Shown one piece after another: positions 25,809 to 34,327 of a DNA stretch of 39,361 nt. A program made the position numbers and the translations under genes. The notes beneath the pieces are model-generated. The model searched no databases. It saw only the letters and a list, made by a program, of their open reading frames with translations, and had not been told where the DNA came from. Source of the stretch: Planctomycetota bacterium (GTDB lineage Bacteria; Planctomycetota; Phycisphaerae; Sedimentisphaerales; Anaerobacaceae); contig JALORE010000034.1 of assembly GCA_025459125.1 (NCBI GenBank), forward strand, positions 1-39,361, given 5' to 3'. Positions within the stretch are counted from its first letter, which is position 1; each line of letters begins with the position of its first letter.

Positions 25809-28148
25809 ATGTGTAGAAGACTCGTTTTGTGGTGTTGCTGCGCGATGGTCCTGGGCTGGGTCGGCTCGCAGGCGTTTGGCGCGACGCTCGACCTGCAGAT
25901 CAAGGACGGCCTGGACGATGCCGAGGAACATCTGGCCGACGGCAGCATGGACATCGACAGCACCGACCTGGAGTTCCCCTATGAGGATAACGGTACTCCT
26001 TCCGCGACCGACCCGCAGTTGAACATTTTCCGGTTCAACGTCGCGTTGCCCAAGGGTGCGGTCGTCACCAAGGCATACCTGGAGGTCGAGCAGGACGAGA
26101 CCAAGGGCAATGACAAGCCGGTCAACGTCATCATCGAAGGCCAGCTCACGCCCGATGCCCCGGCCGTCAAGAACGTGGCCAAGAACCTTTCCGGCCGCGC
26201 GCCCTGGACCGTGGCGAAGGTGAAATGGACGGTTCCCATGGGCGGCAAGAACAATGACAAGTTCCAGAGCCCCGACCTGTCGGCGATTCTCACCGAGATT
26301 CTCGCCCAGGACGGTTGGGCCAGTGGCAACGCCCTGCTGTTGGCGATCCGTGATGATCCCGACAGCCCGTCGACGGGTCTGCGCTGCGTCGAATCGGTCG
26401 AAGGCGAAGCCACCGCTGCGCCGAAGCTGCATATCGAGGCGGTCGTCGCCAAGGCCACGAACCCCGACCCGAAGAACGGTGCCGTGGATGTGACCTCGGC
26501 ACTGCTGGTGTGGACGGCCGGTGACAATGCGGTGGCCCACAACGTCTACTTCGGCACTACGGCTACGCTCGGGGCGGCCGAGTTGGTTTCCCCCGGCATG
26601 CCGGCGCCCATGTATTACCACGTGGCGGGCCTGACGCCGGGCGCGACCTACTACTGGCGGGTCGATGAGATCGCCGTGGATGGCACGATCACGCCGGGCG
26701 ATGTCTGGAGCTTCAGCGTGATGCCCGTGGCCGCGTCCTCGCCGTCGCCGGCCGACGGCGCTGTCTGGCAAAGAAGTGACACGACGATCAGTTGGAAGGC
26801 GGGCGCCGGGGCGGTTTCGCACAAGGTGTACGGCGGCAACGATAAGGCCGCGGTGACGGCCGGCGATGCCGGCACGCTCCTGGCCACCCAGGCGGAAACT
26901 TCCTTCGTAGTAGGCAAGCTGGCTCCCCTCACGGTCTTCTACTGGAAGGTCGATGAGGTCGATGCCGCGGGTGCGGTGGTTCCGGGCCCGGTCTGGACCA
27001 TCAACGTGGCCGGGATGAACACCGGAAGCTGGAAGACCGCCGCGGCGGCCGCTACCCCCGGCTTCCTCGCCACCTATGTCAAGAACGGCACCTATGACAT
27101 CGGGACCTTCGGCGGCGAAATGACCTATGAATTCGTCGTGCGCAGCAATCCGGATGAGAAGATGACCAGTATGGCCCTGATCGGCCGGATGGACTTCGGC
27201 GACACCAAGATGGGGCTCAAGTACGAGCAGTGGAACAACACCAAGCACTACGGTGCCACCGCCTTCGGCGTGAAGGATTATGATTACGGCGTCGCCAACG
27301 CCCCGGGCGAGTATACGCATCTGATCTTTGTGGCCAGCACCGCCGGCAAGAAGACCGATCTCTACGTCAATGGCGTTCTCAAAGGCAGTGTCCCGGTCGC
27401 GGTCATCCTGTCGGGCCAGGTCGGCATCGGCCGCGCCATCCGGCAGAACGGCACGTTCGTCGACGACTTCGACGGCAAGATCTTGGGCGTGGCGATCTAT
27501 GACCGCATCCTGACCGACGCCGAGATCACGGCGAACTCGACCGCCTTCCTCCAGGGCGGACCGGAAGCAGTCAGTCTCACCCTCGTGATCGGCAACGGCG
27601 CCGACGATGCCGAAGAGCACCTCGCCGCCAATATGGACGTCGGCAGCAGCGACCTGGAAATACCCTATGAAGACGCCGGGACGCCCAGTTCCACGGACGA
27701 GCAGCTCACGTGCCTGCGGTACCTCGTCCCGCTGGCCAAGGGTGCCCAGATCACGAAGGCTTCCGTGGAGTTCACCTGCGATGAGACCAAAGACGGTTCC
27801 AAGCCGGTGAACCTCATTATCGAAGGCCAACTGGCGCTCAACCCGCCGGCCTTCACCACCGATGCCAAGAATCTGACCGGTCGTGCCCCGTGGACCAAAG
27901 CTCAGGTCCCGTGGGCCGTGGAGAATTGGACGGCGGTTGGCCAGAAGTCCACGACCGCGGACATCGCCGCCATCATCCAGGAATTGGTCAACCAGGACGG
28001 CTGGGCCAGCGGCAACGCCATGGTGTTGGCGTTCCGCGACGACAAGGCCAACCCCTCGACCGGCCAGCGCTGCGCTGACGCTTACGAGGATGGGCCGGCC
28101 CTGGCGCCCGTACTCCACATCGAGGCCCTCCTGCCTTGGGCTCCGTAA
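25809..28148 (+). CDS. Secreted modular protein: DDAEEHL - Fn3-like x2 - LamG - DDAEEHL
   Basis: A 779-residue protein. ATG 25809 follows AGGAGG, and the leader plus first codons are identical to those of the 28453 gene; starting at 25761 would spoil the signal peptide. After the signal (1-24) comes a domain of about 185 residues (DDAEEHLADGSMDIDSTDLE, KGAVVTKAYLEVEQDETKG, ILAQDGWASGNALLLAIRD, LHIEAVV). I know this beta-sandwich-like domain from exported proteins but cannot name it. Two Fn3-like modules (WRVDE near 283, WKVDE near 379) and a LamG-like domain (about 400-590) follow. A second copy of the first domain forms the C-terminus (DDAEEHLAANMDVGSSDLE to LHIEALL). Having one domain at both ends is unusual. 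The function is unknown, probably extracellular binding. Confidence 0.72.
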   Translation: MCRRLVLWCCCAMVLGWVGSQAFGATLDLQIKDGLDDAEEHLADGSMDIDSTDLEFPYEDNGTPSATDPQLNIFRFNVALPKGAVVTKAYLEVEQDETKGNDKPVNVIIEGQLTPDAPAVKNVAKNLSGRAPWTVAKVKWTVPMGGKNNDKFQSPDLSAILTEILAQDGWASGNALLLAIRDDPDSPSTGLRCVESVEGEATAAPKLHIEAVVAKATNPDPKNGAVDVTSALLVWTAGDNAVAHNVYFGTTATLGAAELVSPGMPAPMYYHVAGLTPGATYYWRVDEIAVDGTITPGDVWSFSVMPVAASSPSPADGAVWQRSDTTISWKAGAGAVSHKVYGGNDKAAVTAGDAGTLLATQAETSFVVGKLAPLTVFYWKVDEVDAAGAVVPGPVWTINVAGMNTGSWKTAAAAATPGFLATYVKNGTYDIGTFGGEMTYEFVVRSNPDEKMTSMALIGRMDFGDTKMGLKYEQWNNTKHYGATAFGVKDYDYGVANAPGEYTHLIFVASTAGKKTDLYVNGVLKGSVPVAVILSGQVGIGRAIRQNGTFVDDFDGKILGVAIYDRILTDAEITANSTAFLQGGPEAVSLTLVIGNGADDAEEHLAANMDVGSSDLEIPYEDAGTPSSTDEQLTCLRYLVPLAKGAQITKASVEFTCDETKDGSKPVNLIIEGQLALNPPAFTTDAKNLTGRAPWTKAQVPWAVENWTAVGQKSTTADIAAIIQELVNQDGWASGNAMVLAFRDDKANPSTGQRCADAYEDGPALAPVLHIEALLPWAP

Positions 28149-28204
28149 GATCTGGCGTGGGACGGTGGTAGCGCGATGACGGCTGTATCCGTCGAAAGAT
28201 ACGA

Positions 28205-28243
28205 AGGCAGGACCCGGGTGATCTGCTCATCCGGGTCCTGCCT
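28205..28243 (+). terminator. Hairpin after the 25809 gene
   Basis: AGGCAGGACCCGG (28205-28217) pairs perfectly with CCGGGTCCTGCCT (28231-28243). The inner loop can pair further. There is no clear T-tract, so it may be a weak terminator or a 3'-end stabilising hairpin. Confidence 0.5.
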
Positions 28244-28313
28244 ATGCTTCACAGGGTGAGAGCAGTATTCCTGGACCTGTCCGGGCAAGACCACAGTTCC
28301 CCGGGAATTCCGG

Positions 28314-28343
28314 TTGGCATTCATGCTCCTTGTATGTTACACT
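28314..28343 (+). promoter_or_regulatory. Promoter upstream of the 28453 gene
   Basis: TTGGCA (28314-28319), 18 bases, then TACACT (28338-28343), matching the arrangement before the 25809 paralogue. Confidence 0.55.
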
Positions 28344-28452
28344 TTACAGACCTGTAGGTTTTCATTTCCGACAACACGGTTGGTGACCCGTCACGTCACA
28401 GGGTGTGTGGCCCGAAAGCGGTCATCCAGTGCATCTTTGAAGGAGGATTGTC

Positions 28453-31400
28453 ATGTGTAGAAGACTCGTTTTGTGGTGTTGCCTCGCGGCGACGCTGGGC
28501 TTCGTCGGCTCCCAGGCGTTCGGTGCGACGCTCGACCTGCGGATTACCAACGGTGCGAACGATGCCGAGGAACATCTGGCCGACGGCAGTATGGACGTCA
28601 CCAGCACCGACCTGGAGTTCCCCTACGAGGATAATGGGAACCCCTCCGCGACCGATCTGCAGTTGAATGTCCTGCGGTTCAATGTCGCGCTGCCCAAGGG
28701 CGCGGTGGTCACCAAGGCGTACCTGGAACTCGAGCAGGACGAGACCAAGGGCAACGACAAGCCGGTTAACGTCATCATCGACGGCCAGCTCACGCTCAAC
28801 GCACCGGCGATCACCAGCGCAGCCCGGAACCTTTCGAGCCGGACTCCCTGGACGGCGGCAAATGTGAAGTGGACCGTTCCCACGGGCATGAAGAATGACC
28901 AGAAGTTCCAGAGCCCTGACATTACGGCCATCCTCACGGAGATCATCAACCAGGACGGCTGGGTAAGCGGTAACGCCCTGCTCTTAGCCATCCGGGACGA
29001 CCCCGAGAACCCATCGAAGGGTCTGCGCTGCGTGGAGTCGGTCGAAGGCGAAGCCACCGCCGCCCCGCTGCTGCACATCGAAGCGGTCGTGGCCAAAGCC
29101 ACGAACCCGGACCCGAAGAATGGTGCGACCGAAGTGACCTCGCCGCTGTTCCAGTGGACGGCCGGCGACACCGCCGTCACGCACAAGATCTACATGGGCA
29201 CCAGCCCGACGATCACCGAAGCGGATCTGGTTTCCCCCGGCATGCCGGCGCCGATGTATTTCCACGTCGCGGGCCTGACGCCGGGCGCGACCTACTATTG
29301 GCGCGTCGATGAAGTCGCCCTCGATGGCACCGTCACGGTGGGCGATGTCTGGAGCTTCAGCGTGATGCCCCTGACCGCCCACTTCCCGACCCCGGCCGAT
29401 GGGGCCACCAATATCGCGACCGCGGGCCAGTTGAAGTGGTCCGCCGGGCAGGACGCGATCGCGCACATGGTCTACCTGAGCAGCGATAAGGCCGCTGTCA
29501 CCTCCGGCGCCGTCAGCGTTCAAGTGGCCGCGGGCACCGATCTGACCTACAACTTCACCGGCCTGCAGCCGTTCACCACCTATTACTGGCGCGTGGACGA
29601 GGTCACCAGCATGGGCCAGACCGTGGCCGGCCCGGTTTGGAGCTTCAGCACCGTCAGCTACCTGTCCCTGGCAGACGCCGCGGTCACGCTGAACTACAAC
29701 AACAGCGCTGCGCCGTTCTTCACGGAGACGGTGCTGACGGGCGCCACGGACTGGACCGCGTACGGGCTCTCGGATCTGATCGTGCAGTTCACGGGTCGCG
29801 CCGGCCCCTCCGGCGGCCTGACCTATGACGCGTCGAATCAGACCTACACCCTGACCGGCTCCGGCACGGATATCTGGAACAACAGCGATCAATTCCACTA
29901 TGCGTATAAGACCCTCAGCGGCGACGGCACGATGGTCGCCCGGGTCACCACCATCGGAGCCGGCGCCAACACGTGGGCCAAGGGCGGTGTCATGATCCGC
30001 CAGAGCCTCGCGGCCGGCTCGACCCATGCCTACATGCCTCTCACCGCCAACAGCGATGGGACGGCCGGCAACGGCGCCAGCTTCCAGCGGCGGCTCGCGG
30101 CCGACGGAGCCTCGTCGAACAGCGATTCCGGCGTGAAGATCGTGCCCCCGTACTGGGTGAAGATCGAGCGCAAGGGCGCGGACTTCTCCGGCTTCGTTTC
30201 CCCGGACGGCCAGACGTGGACCCAGATCGGCACGGCACAGACGATTGCCATGGCGGACCCGGTCCTGATCGGCCTGGCGGTGACCTCGCATGATGCGGCC
30301 ACGCAGCGGACCTTCACGTTCGACGGCGTCGCCACCACGGGCAACGTCGCGCCGGACGGCCCCTTCTCGGCCTGGGACGACATCGGCCTGGCCAGCAACG
30401 ATCCGCAGCCGATCTTTGCGGCGGTGGAGGATGCGGCGGGCAAACAGGCCGTCGTCGCCTTCGGCGATCCGGCCGCCACGCAGATTGCCCAACCCTGGAC
30501 CTGGAAGATCCCGCTCAGCGCCTTCGCCGGCGTGGACCTCAAGACCGTCGCCAAGCTGCATCTCGGCGTGGGTGATCTCCTGAACCCGGTCGCGGGCGGC
30601 AGCGGCGTCGTGACGTTCAACAGCGTCCGCGTGGTCCGGCCGGTCGTTCTGGCCAAAGGCGCCGATGTGACTGCTCCGGACGACAACGTCCTGGGTGTTC
30701 CCAACAACAAGAACTGGCCGGCGGCGGAGCCCCCCTGGCTGGCGATCGACGACAAGACCGGCACCAAGTTCCTGCACTTCAACGGCAAGACGGAGCCCGT
30801 CGGGTTCCAGGTGCAGGTCCTGGCCGGGCCGACCATCGTCACCGGGCTGAGCCTTACGACCGCCAACGACGCGGTCGAGCGCGACCCGGTTGCCTTCGAG
30901 CTGTCCGGCTCGAACGACGGCTTTGCGGGCCCCTGGACGCTGATCGCCAAGGGCGACATCGCGGACTTCGCCGGCGCGACGGCCTGGGAGCGCTTCACGA
31001 AGAATACGACGCCGATCACGTTCCCGAACAAGGTTGCGTACAAGTTCTACCAGGTGCTGTTCACCGCGGTCCGCGACCCGGCGGCGGCCAACAGCATGCA
31101 GATCGGCGAAGTCGAGCTGCTCAACGGCGGCCCGAACGTCATCTGGGTGTCCGATGCCTATGACGACAAGAAAGACGGCGTCCGCGATGACGAGGCCTGG
31201 GTGGGCTTCCTGGCCTCTCAGGGCTTCAATGTCGACTACCGGATGGGCGCGGCGCTCGGCAACGGGTACTGGCGCGTGCTGGACCAGGCCAAGATCGACG
31301 CGTTGAATGCCGCCGACCTGATCATCTTCAGCCGCAACCTCAACAGCGGCGACTACAACAACAGCAATGAGCGGAATCAGTGGAACGGCATCAAGGCCCC

Positions 31401-31833
31401 GCTGCTCTCGCTGGCCATGCACCAGCTCCGGAGCAGCCATTGGAAGTGGTTCAATACCACGACCATCAACGCGACGGTTCCGGTGATGAAACCGGTCGAC
31501 GTGGCGAATGCCGCGTTTACCGGGGTGACGCTCGACGCGAACGGTCAGATCCAGGCCCTCGCCGCCGGCATGAGTTCCTCGTTCCCGGGCGTTAAGGATG
31601 CCGGCAACGGCACCGTGATCGCCACCCGGGCCGACACCGGCGACGTGTGGATCGCCTCGTGGGCGGCAGGCACCGAGTTCTACGCGGGCTCGGGGCAGAT
31701 CCCCGCAGGGCCCCGCGTGTTCTTTGCCGGCGCCACCCAGGAGACGGTACCGACGATCGGCCGCGGTGAGCTCAACCTCACCGACAGCGGCCAGGCCGTG
31801 TTCCTCAATGTCGTGGACACGCTGCTGCCGTAA
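28453..31833 (+). CDS. Secreted modular protein: DDAEEHL - Fn3-like x2 - truncated split C-module - F5/8C-like - ThuA-like
   Basis: A 1126-residue protein with AGGAGG before ATG 28453 and a signal peptide. Residues 25-210 are the DDAEEHL domain, followed by two Fn3-like modules (WRVDE near 283 and 379, the same spacing as the 25809 gene). The C-module follows, but its DDFESY...HGG half is missing: it starts at LNYNNSAAPFFTET (near 411). It is split by the DUF1349-like domain (about 453-640, GTDIWNNSDQF, WAKGGVMIRQSL) and resumes at FAAVEDAAGK. Then come an F5/8C-like region (about 735-890, WLAIDDKTGTKFL to IGEVELLNG) and a ThuA/amidotransferase-like C-terminus (about 895-1126, VIWVSDAYDDKKDG, ADLIIFSRN). 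Probably exported; activity unknown. Confidence 0.72.
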   Translation: MCRRLVLWCCLAATLGFVGSQAFGATLDLRITNGANDAEEHLADGSMDVTSTDLEFPYEDNGNPSATDLQLNVLRFNVALPKGAVVTKAYLELEQDETKGNDKPVNVIIDGQLTLNAPAITSAARNLSSRTPWTAANVKWTVPTGMKNDQKFQSPDITAILTEIINQDGWVSGNALLLAIRDDPENPSKGLRCVESVEGEATAAPLLHIEAVVAKATNPDPKNGATEVTSPLFQWTAGDTAVTHKIYMGTSPTITEADLVSPGMPAPMYFHVAGLTPGATYYWRVDEVALDGTVTVGDVWSFSVMPLTAHFPTPADGATNIATAGQLKWSAGQDAIAHMVYLSSDKAAVTSGAVSVQVAAGTDLTYNFTGLQPFTTYYWRVDEVTSMGQTVAGPVWSFSTVSYLSLADAAVTLNYNNSAAPFFTETVLTGATDWTAYGLSDLIVQFTGRAGPSGGLTYDASNQTYTLTGSGTDIWNNSDQFHYAYKTLSGDGTMVARVTTIGAGANTWAKGGVMIRQSLAAGSTHAYMPLTANSDGTAGNGASFQRRLAADGASSNSDSGVKIVPPYWVKIERKGADFSGFVSPDGQTWTQIGTAQTIAMADPVLIGLAVTSHDAATQRTFTFDGVATTGNVAPDGPFSAWDDIGLASNDPQPIFAAVEDAAGKQAVVAFGDPAATQIAQPWTWKIPLSAFAGVDLKTVAKLHLGVGDLLNPVAGGSGVVTFNSVRVVRPVVLAKGADVTAPDDNVLGVPNNKNWPAAEPPWLAIDDKTGTKFLHFNGKTEPVGFQVQVLAGPTIVTGLSLTTANDAVERDPVAFELSGSNDGFAGPWTLIAKGDIADFAGATAWERFTKNTTPITFPNKVAYKFYQVLFTAVRDPAAANSMQIGEVELLNGGPNVIWVSDAYDDKKDGVRDDEAWVGFLASQGFNVDYRMGAALGNGYWRVLDQAKIDALNAADLIIFSRNLNSGDYNNSNERNQWNGIKAPLLSLAMHQLRSSHWKWFNTTTINATVPVMKPVDVANAAFTGVTLDANGQIQALAAGMSSSFPGVKDAGNGTVIATRADTGDVWIASWAAGTEFYAGSGQIPAGPRVFFAGATQETVPTIGRGELNLTDSGQAVFLNVVDTLLP

Positions 31834-31880
31834 ATCGTCGGCTACGATTCCCTGGTAGATTCCGGGGAATTGCGACTGCC

Positions 31881-31917
31881 AAAGGGCCGTGGGCGCTGCT
31901 CACGGCCCTTTCCTTGT
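31881..31917 (+). terminator. Intrinsic terminator after the 28453 gene
   Basis: AAAGGGCCGTG (31881-31891) pairs perfectly with CACGGCCCTTT (31901-31911), followed by CCTTGT. Confidence 0.7.
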
Positions 31918-31984
31918 AAGGCGGCATTTGCGTGTCATCATCACAAAAAGGTCTCCGTCCCAGACCTAAATAACGGATTCGGGG

Positions 31985-32014
31985 TAGGCGCAGGCCCGGC
32001 CGATGTGCTAAAGT
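31985..32014 (+). promoter_or_regulatory. Possible promoter upstream of the 32281 gene
   Basis: TAGGCG (31985-31990), 18 bases, then TAAAGT (32009-32014). It is weaker than, but laid out like, the promoters before the two paralogues. It would give a leader of about 260 bases. The rest of 31918-32280 shows nothing else but the ribosome site AGGAGG before 32281. Confidence 0.3.
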
Positions 32015-32280
32015 ATAGGCAGGCTCGTGTCAGCCGCCTATCGGACCTGTACCTTCTTACGCCGCACCCTGTGGCCGGTTGATGCCGCGGTCGTGCCAGA
32101 TCAACAACGGGAGGATGGAAGCGCCCACGTGGCTTGGGCCAAGCATTTCTCGACATGCACAGCGACTCGTCCGCGCCGCCATCTTCGGTTGACGCGCGCT
32201 GGTCACTGATGAGTAGAAGAAAGTGGATCGGCGCCGCGCCGGGACATGATTCATCACTGCATCATTGAAGGAGGACTTTC

Positions 32281-34020
32281 ATGGGTAAGAAGCTCGTTTC
32301 TCTGTTGTGTGTGGGACTGGGGCTGGTCGTGCTGACCGCACCGACGGCACAGTGTATGAACGTCGACGTCCGCATCGCCAGCGGCAATGACGATGCCGAA
32401 GAACACTTGGCCGCCGGCGACATGGATATCGGCAGCACGGACCTGGAGTTGCCCTATGAGGACGACGGCACTCCCAGTGCCACAGATGATCAACTGACGG
32501 GCCTGCGCTTCACGGTGCCGGTACCCAAGGGCGCCCAGATCCTCAAGGCGTACCTGGAATTCGAGATGGATGAGACCAAGGGCAACACCAAGCCTGTGAA
32601 CTTGGTCATTGAGGGACAGCTAACCGCAAACGCACGGGCGATCACCGCCGCCACCGGCGACCTCACCGGTCGGACCCCGTGGACTGATGCGCAGGTGAAG
32701 TGGACCGTCCCAACCGGGTTAGCGGTGGATGCGAAGTTCCGCAGCCCGGACATCTCCGCCATCATCAAAGAGATCATCAGCCAGAACGGCTGGGTCGCCG
32801 GCAATGCCCTTATGATTGCCGTCCGCGACGACAAGAGCGCTCCGTCCACGGGCCTGCGGTGCGTGGAAGCCTACGACGGTGAGCCGACGGCGGCGCCGTT
32901 GCTGCATCTCGAGGTCTTCAATCCCACGGCGCACACGCCGAACCCAGCCGATGGCACCCTGGGCGTCTTCATGCCCCTGTTCACGTGGATGGCCGGGGAC
33001 GGCGCGATGTTCCACAGCGTCTATCTGGGCAAGACGCCGGAGTTGACGGAGGCCGACTGCGTTGCGAAGAACCAGTATCCGACCATGTACTATCACGTGC
33101 TCGGTCTGGAACCCGGCGTCCAGTACTATTGGCGCGTGGATGAGACCGATGTCACCGGGAAGATCACGACCGGCCCCGTCTGGACCTTCGTCGCGCAGGC
33201 CGACACGGCTTACTATCCGACGCCCGCCAACGGCTCGACGGATGTCTCGCCGAGCGCGGCGCTGACCTGGCAGCCCGGCTTGGGCGTCATCAAGCATCAC
33301 GTGTACTTCGGGAACAGCCTTGACGCCGTCACACAGGGCGCCGCGGGCACCGACAAAGGCGAAACCCCGGATCCGACCTTCAAGCCGACGGCTCTCGAGC
33401 CGGTTACGACCTACTACTGGCGGGTGGACGAGATCGGGCTGGGCGGCGCCGTCAAGACCGGTCCCGTCTGGAGCTTCACCACCTACCTGCCGGTGGACGA
33501 CTTCGAAAGCTACACGGACAATGAAGGCGGCCGCATCTACGAGACGTGGATCGACGGCTGGACCAACAACACCGGCTCGACGGTAGGAAATACGACAGCC
33601 CCCTTCGCCGAGCAGACGATCGTCCGCAGCGGCAAGCAGTCCATGCCCATGGACTACAACAACGCGCGGACGCCCTTCTACAGCGAGGCCGAGCGAGAGT
33701 TCGCCGCCACGCAGAACTGGACGGTCGGGGGATTGGCCGACCTGAAGCTGGATTTCCGTGGCAGTTCCCGCAATGGCGCCGGGGCCTTGTACGTTGTCGT
33801 CGCGGACAGCAGCGGCAAGAGCGTCGTCGTTACTCACGCGGATACCGCCGCCGTCACCGCTCCCGTTTGGACCCCGTGGAAGATCCCGCTCAGCAGCCTT
33901 ACCGGCGTGAATCTGAGCCGGGTCAAGAAGATCTCCATCGGGGTGGGCAACCGGCAGAACCCCGCCGCGGGGGGAACCGGACGAATCTACATCGATGAGA
34001 TTCGGGTAACAAAGCCCTGA
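32281..34020 (+). CDS. Secreted modular protein: DDAEEHL - Fn3-like x2 - intact C-module
   Basis: A 579-residue protein with AGGAGG before ATG 32281 and a signal peptide (about 1-25). The DDAEEHL domain spans about 26-208 (GNDDAEEHLAAGDMDIGSTDLE, IISQNGWVAGNALMIAVRDD). Two Fn3-like modules have WRVDE near 284 and 380, the same spacing as in the 25809 and 28453 genes. The C-module (about 403-579) starts VDDFESYTDNEGGRIYETW, has GGLADLKLDFRG joined directly to SSRNGAGALYVVVADSSGK with no nested domain, and ends IYIDEIRVTKP. It combines the N-terminal type of its upstream neighbours with the C-terminal type of the 10663 gene, which suggests module recombination. Probably exported; ligand unknown. 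Confidence 0.75.
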   Translation: MGKKLVSLLCVGLGLVVLTAPTAQCMNVDVRIASGNDDAEEHLAAGDMDIGSTDLELPYEDDGTPSATDDQLTGLRFTVPVPKGAQILKAYLEFEMDETKGNTKPVNLVIEGQLTANARAITAATGDLTGRTPWTDAQVKWTVPTGLAVDAKFRSPDISAIIKEIISQNGWVAGNALMIAVRDDKSAPSTGLRCVEAYDGEPTAAPLLHLEVFNPTAHTPNPADGTLGVFMPLFTWMAGDGAMFHSVYLGKTPELTEADCVAKNQYPTMYYHVLGLEPGVQYYWRVDETDVTGKITTGPVWTFVAQADTAYYPTPANGSTDVSPSAALTWQPGLGVIKHHVYFGNSLDAVTQGAAGTDKGETPDPTFKPTALEPVTTYYWRVDEIGLGGAVKTGPVWSFTTYLPVDDFESYTDNEGGRIYETWIDGWTNNTGSTVGNTTAPFAEQTIVRSGKQSMPMDYNNARTPFYSEAEREFAATQNWTVGGLADLKLDFRGSSRNGAGALYVVVADSSGKSVVVTHADTAAVTAPVWTPWKIPLSSLTGVNLSRVKKISIGVGNRQNPAAGGTGRIYIDEIRVTKP

Positions 34021-34073
34021 ATAAACATATCTTCTTGCTGCTACTAAGCTTATCGCAAGAAGAAGGAATCGCC

Positions 34074-34107
34074 GACGGCCCCGGCACCGCGCCGGGGCCG
34101 TCTTTTT
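34074..34107 (+). terminator. Strong intrinsic terminator after the 32281 gene
   Basis: GACGGCCCCGGC (34074-34085) pairs perfectly with GCCGGGGCCGTC (34091-34102) over a 5-base loop, followed by TTTTT. Confidence 0.88.
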
Positions 34108-34289
34108 GCGCTCATTTCGCCTCTCCCCGCCCGCCCGCCGGGGGCGTGCTGCAATAAACTTGGCAGTCCGTGCGTCTTTGTTTTAAGAAATCAGCAAAAT
34201 ACTGAGGGCTTTTTTGGGCAAACAAACAGGGCGTACCGCGAAACTCCTCTAATAAGTTGAAGGAATGCCCTAATAATACGTAGTACCAG

Positions 34290-34318
34290 TTGACGGCGAG
34301 TATGTGATTTGCTAACAT
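34290..34318 (+). promoter_or_regulatory. Sigma70-type promoter for folC
   Basis: TTGACG (34290-34295), 17 bases, then TAACAT (34313-34318). The predicted transcription start is within a few bases of ATG 34328. Confidence 0.6.
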
Positions 34319-34327
34319 GGCGGTTTC

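Noticed and set aside
25752-28118. Minus-strand open frame of 788 codons (and similar at 28984-31440, 14230-16029, 15932-17767, 17768-19105)
   Set aside because: All are antisense shadows of the modular secreted genes. They repeat the same meaningless motifs because the sense genes are paralogues.
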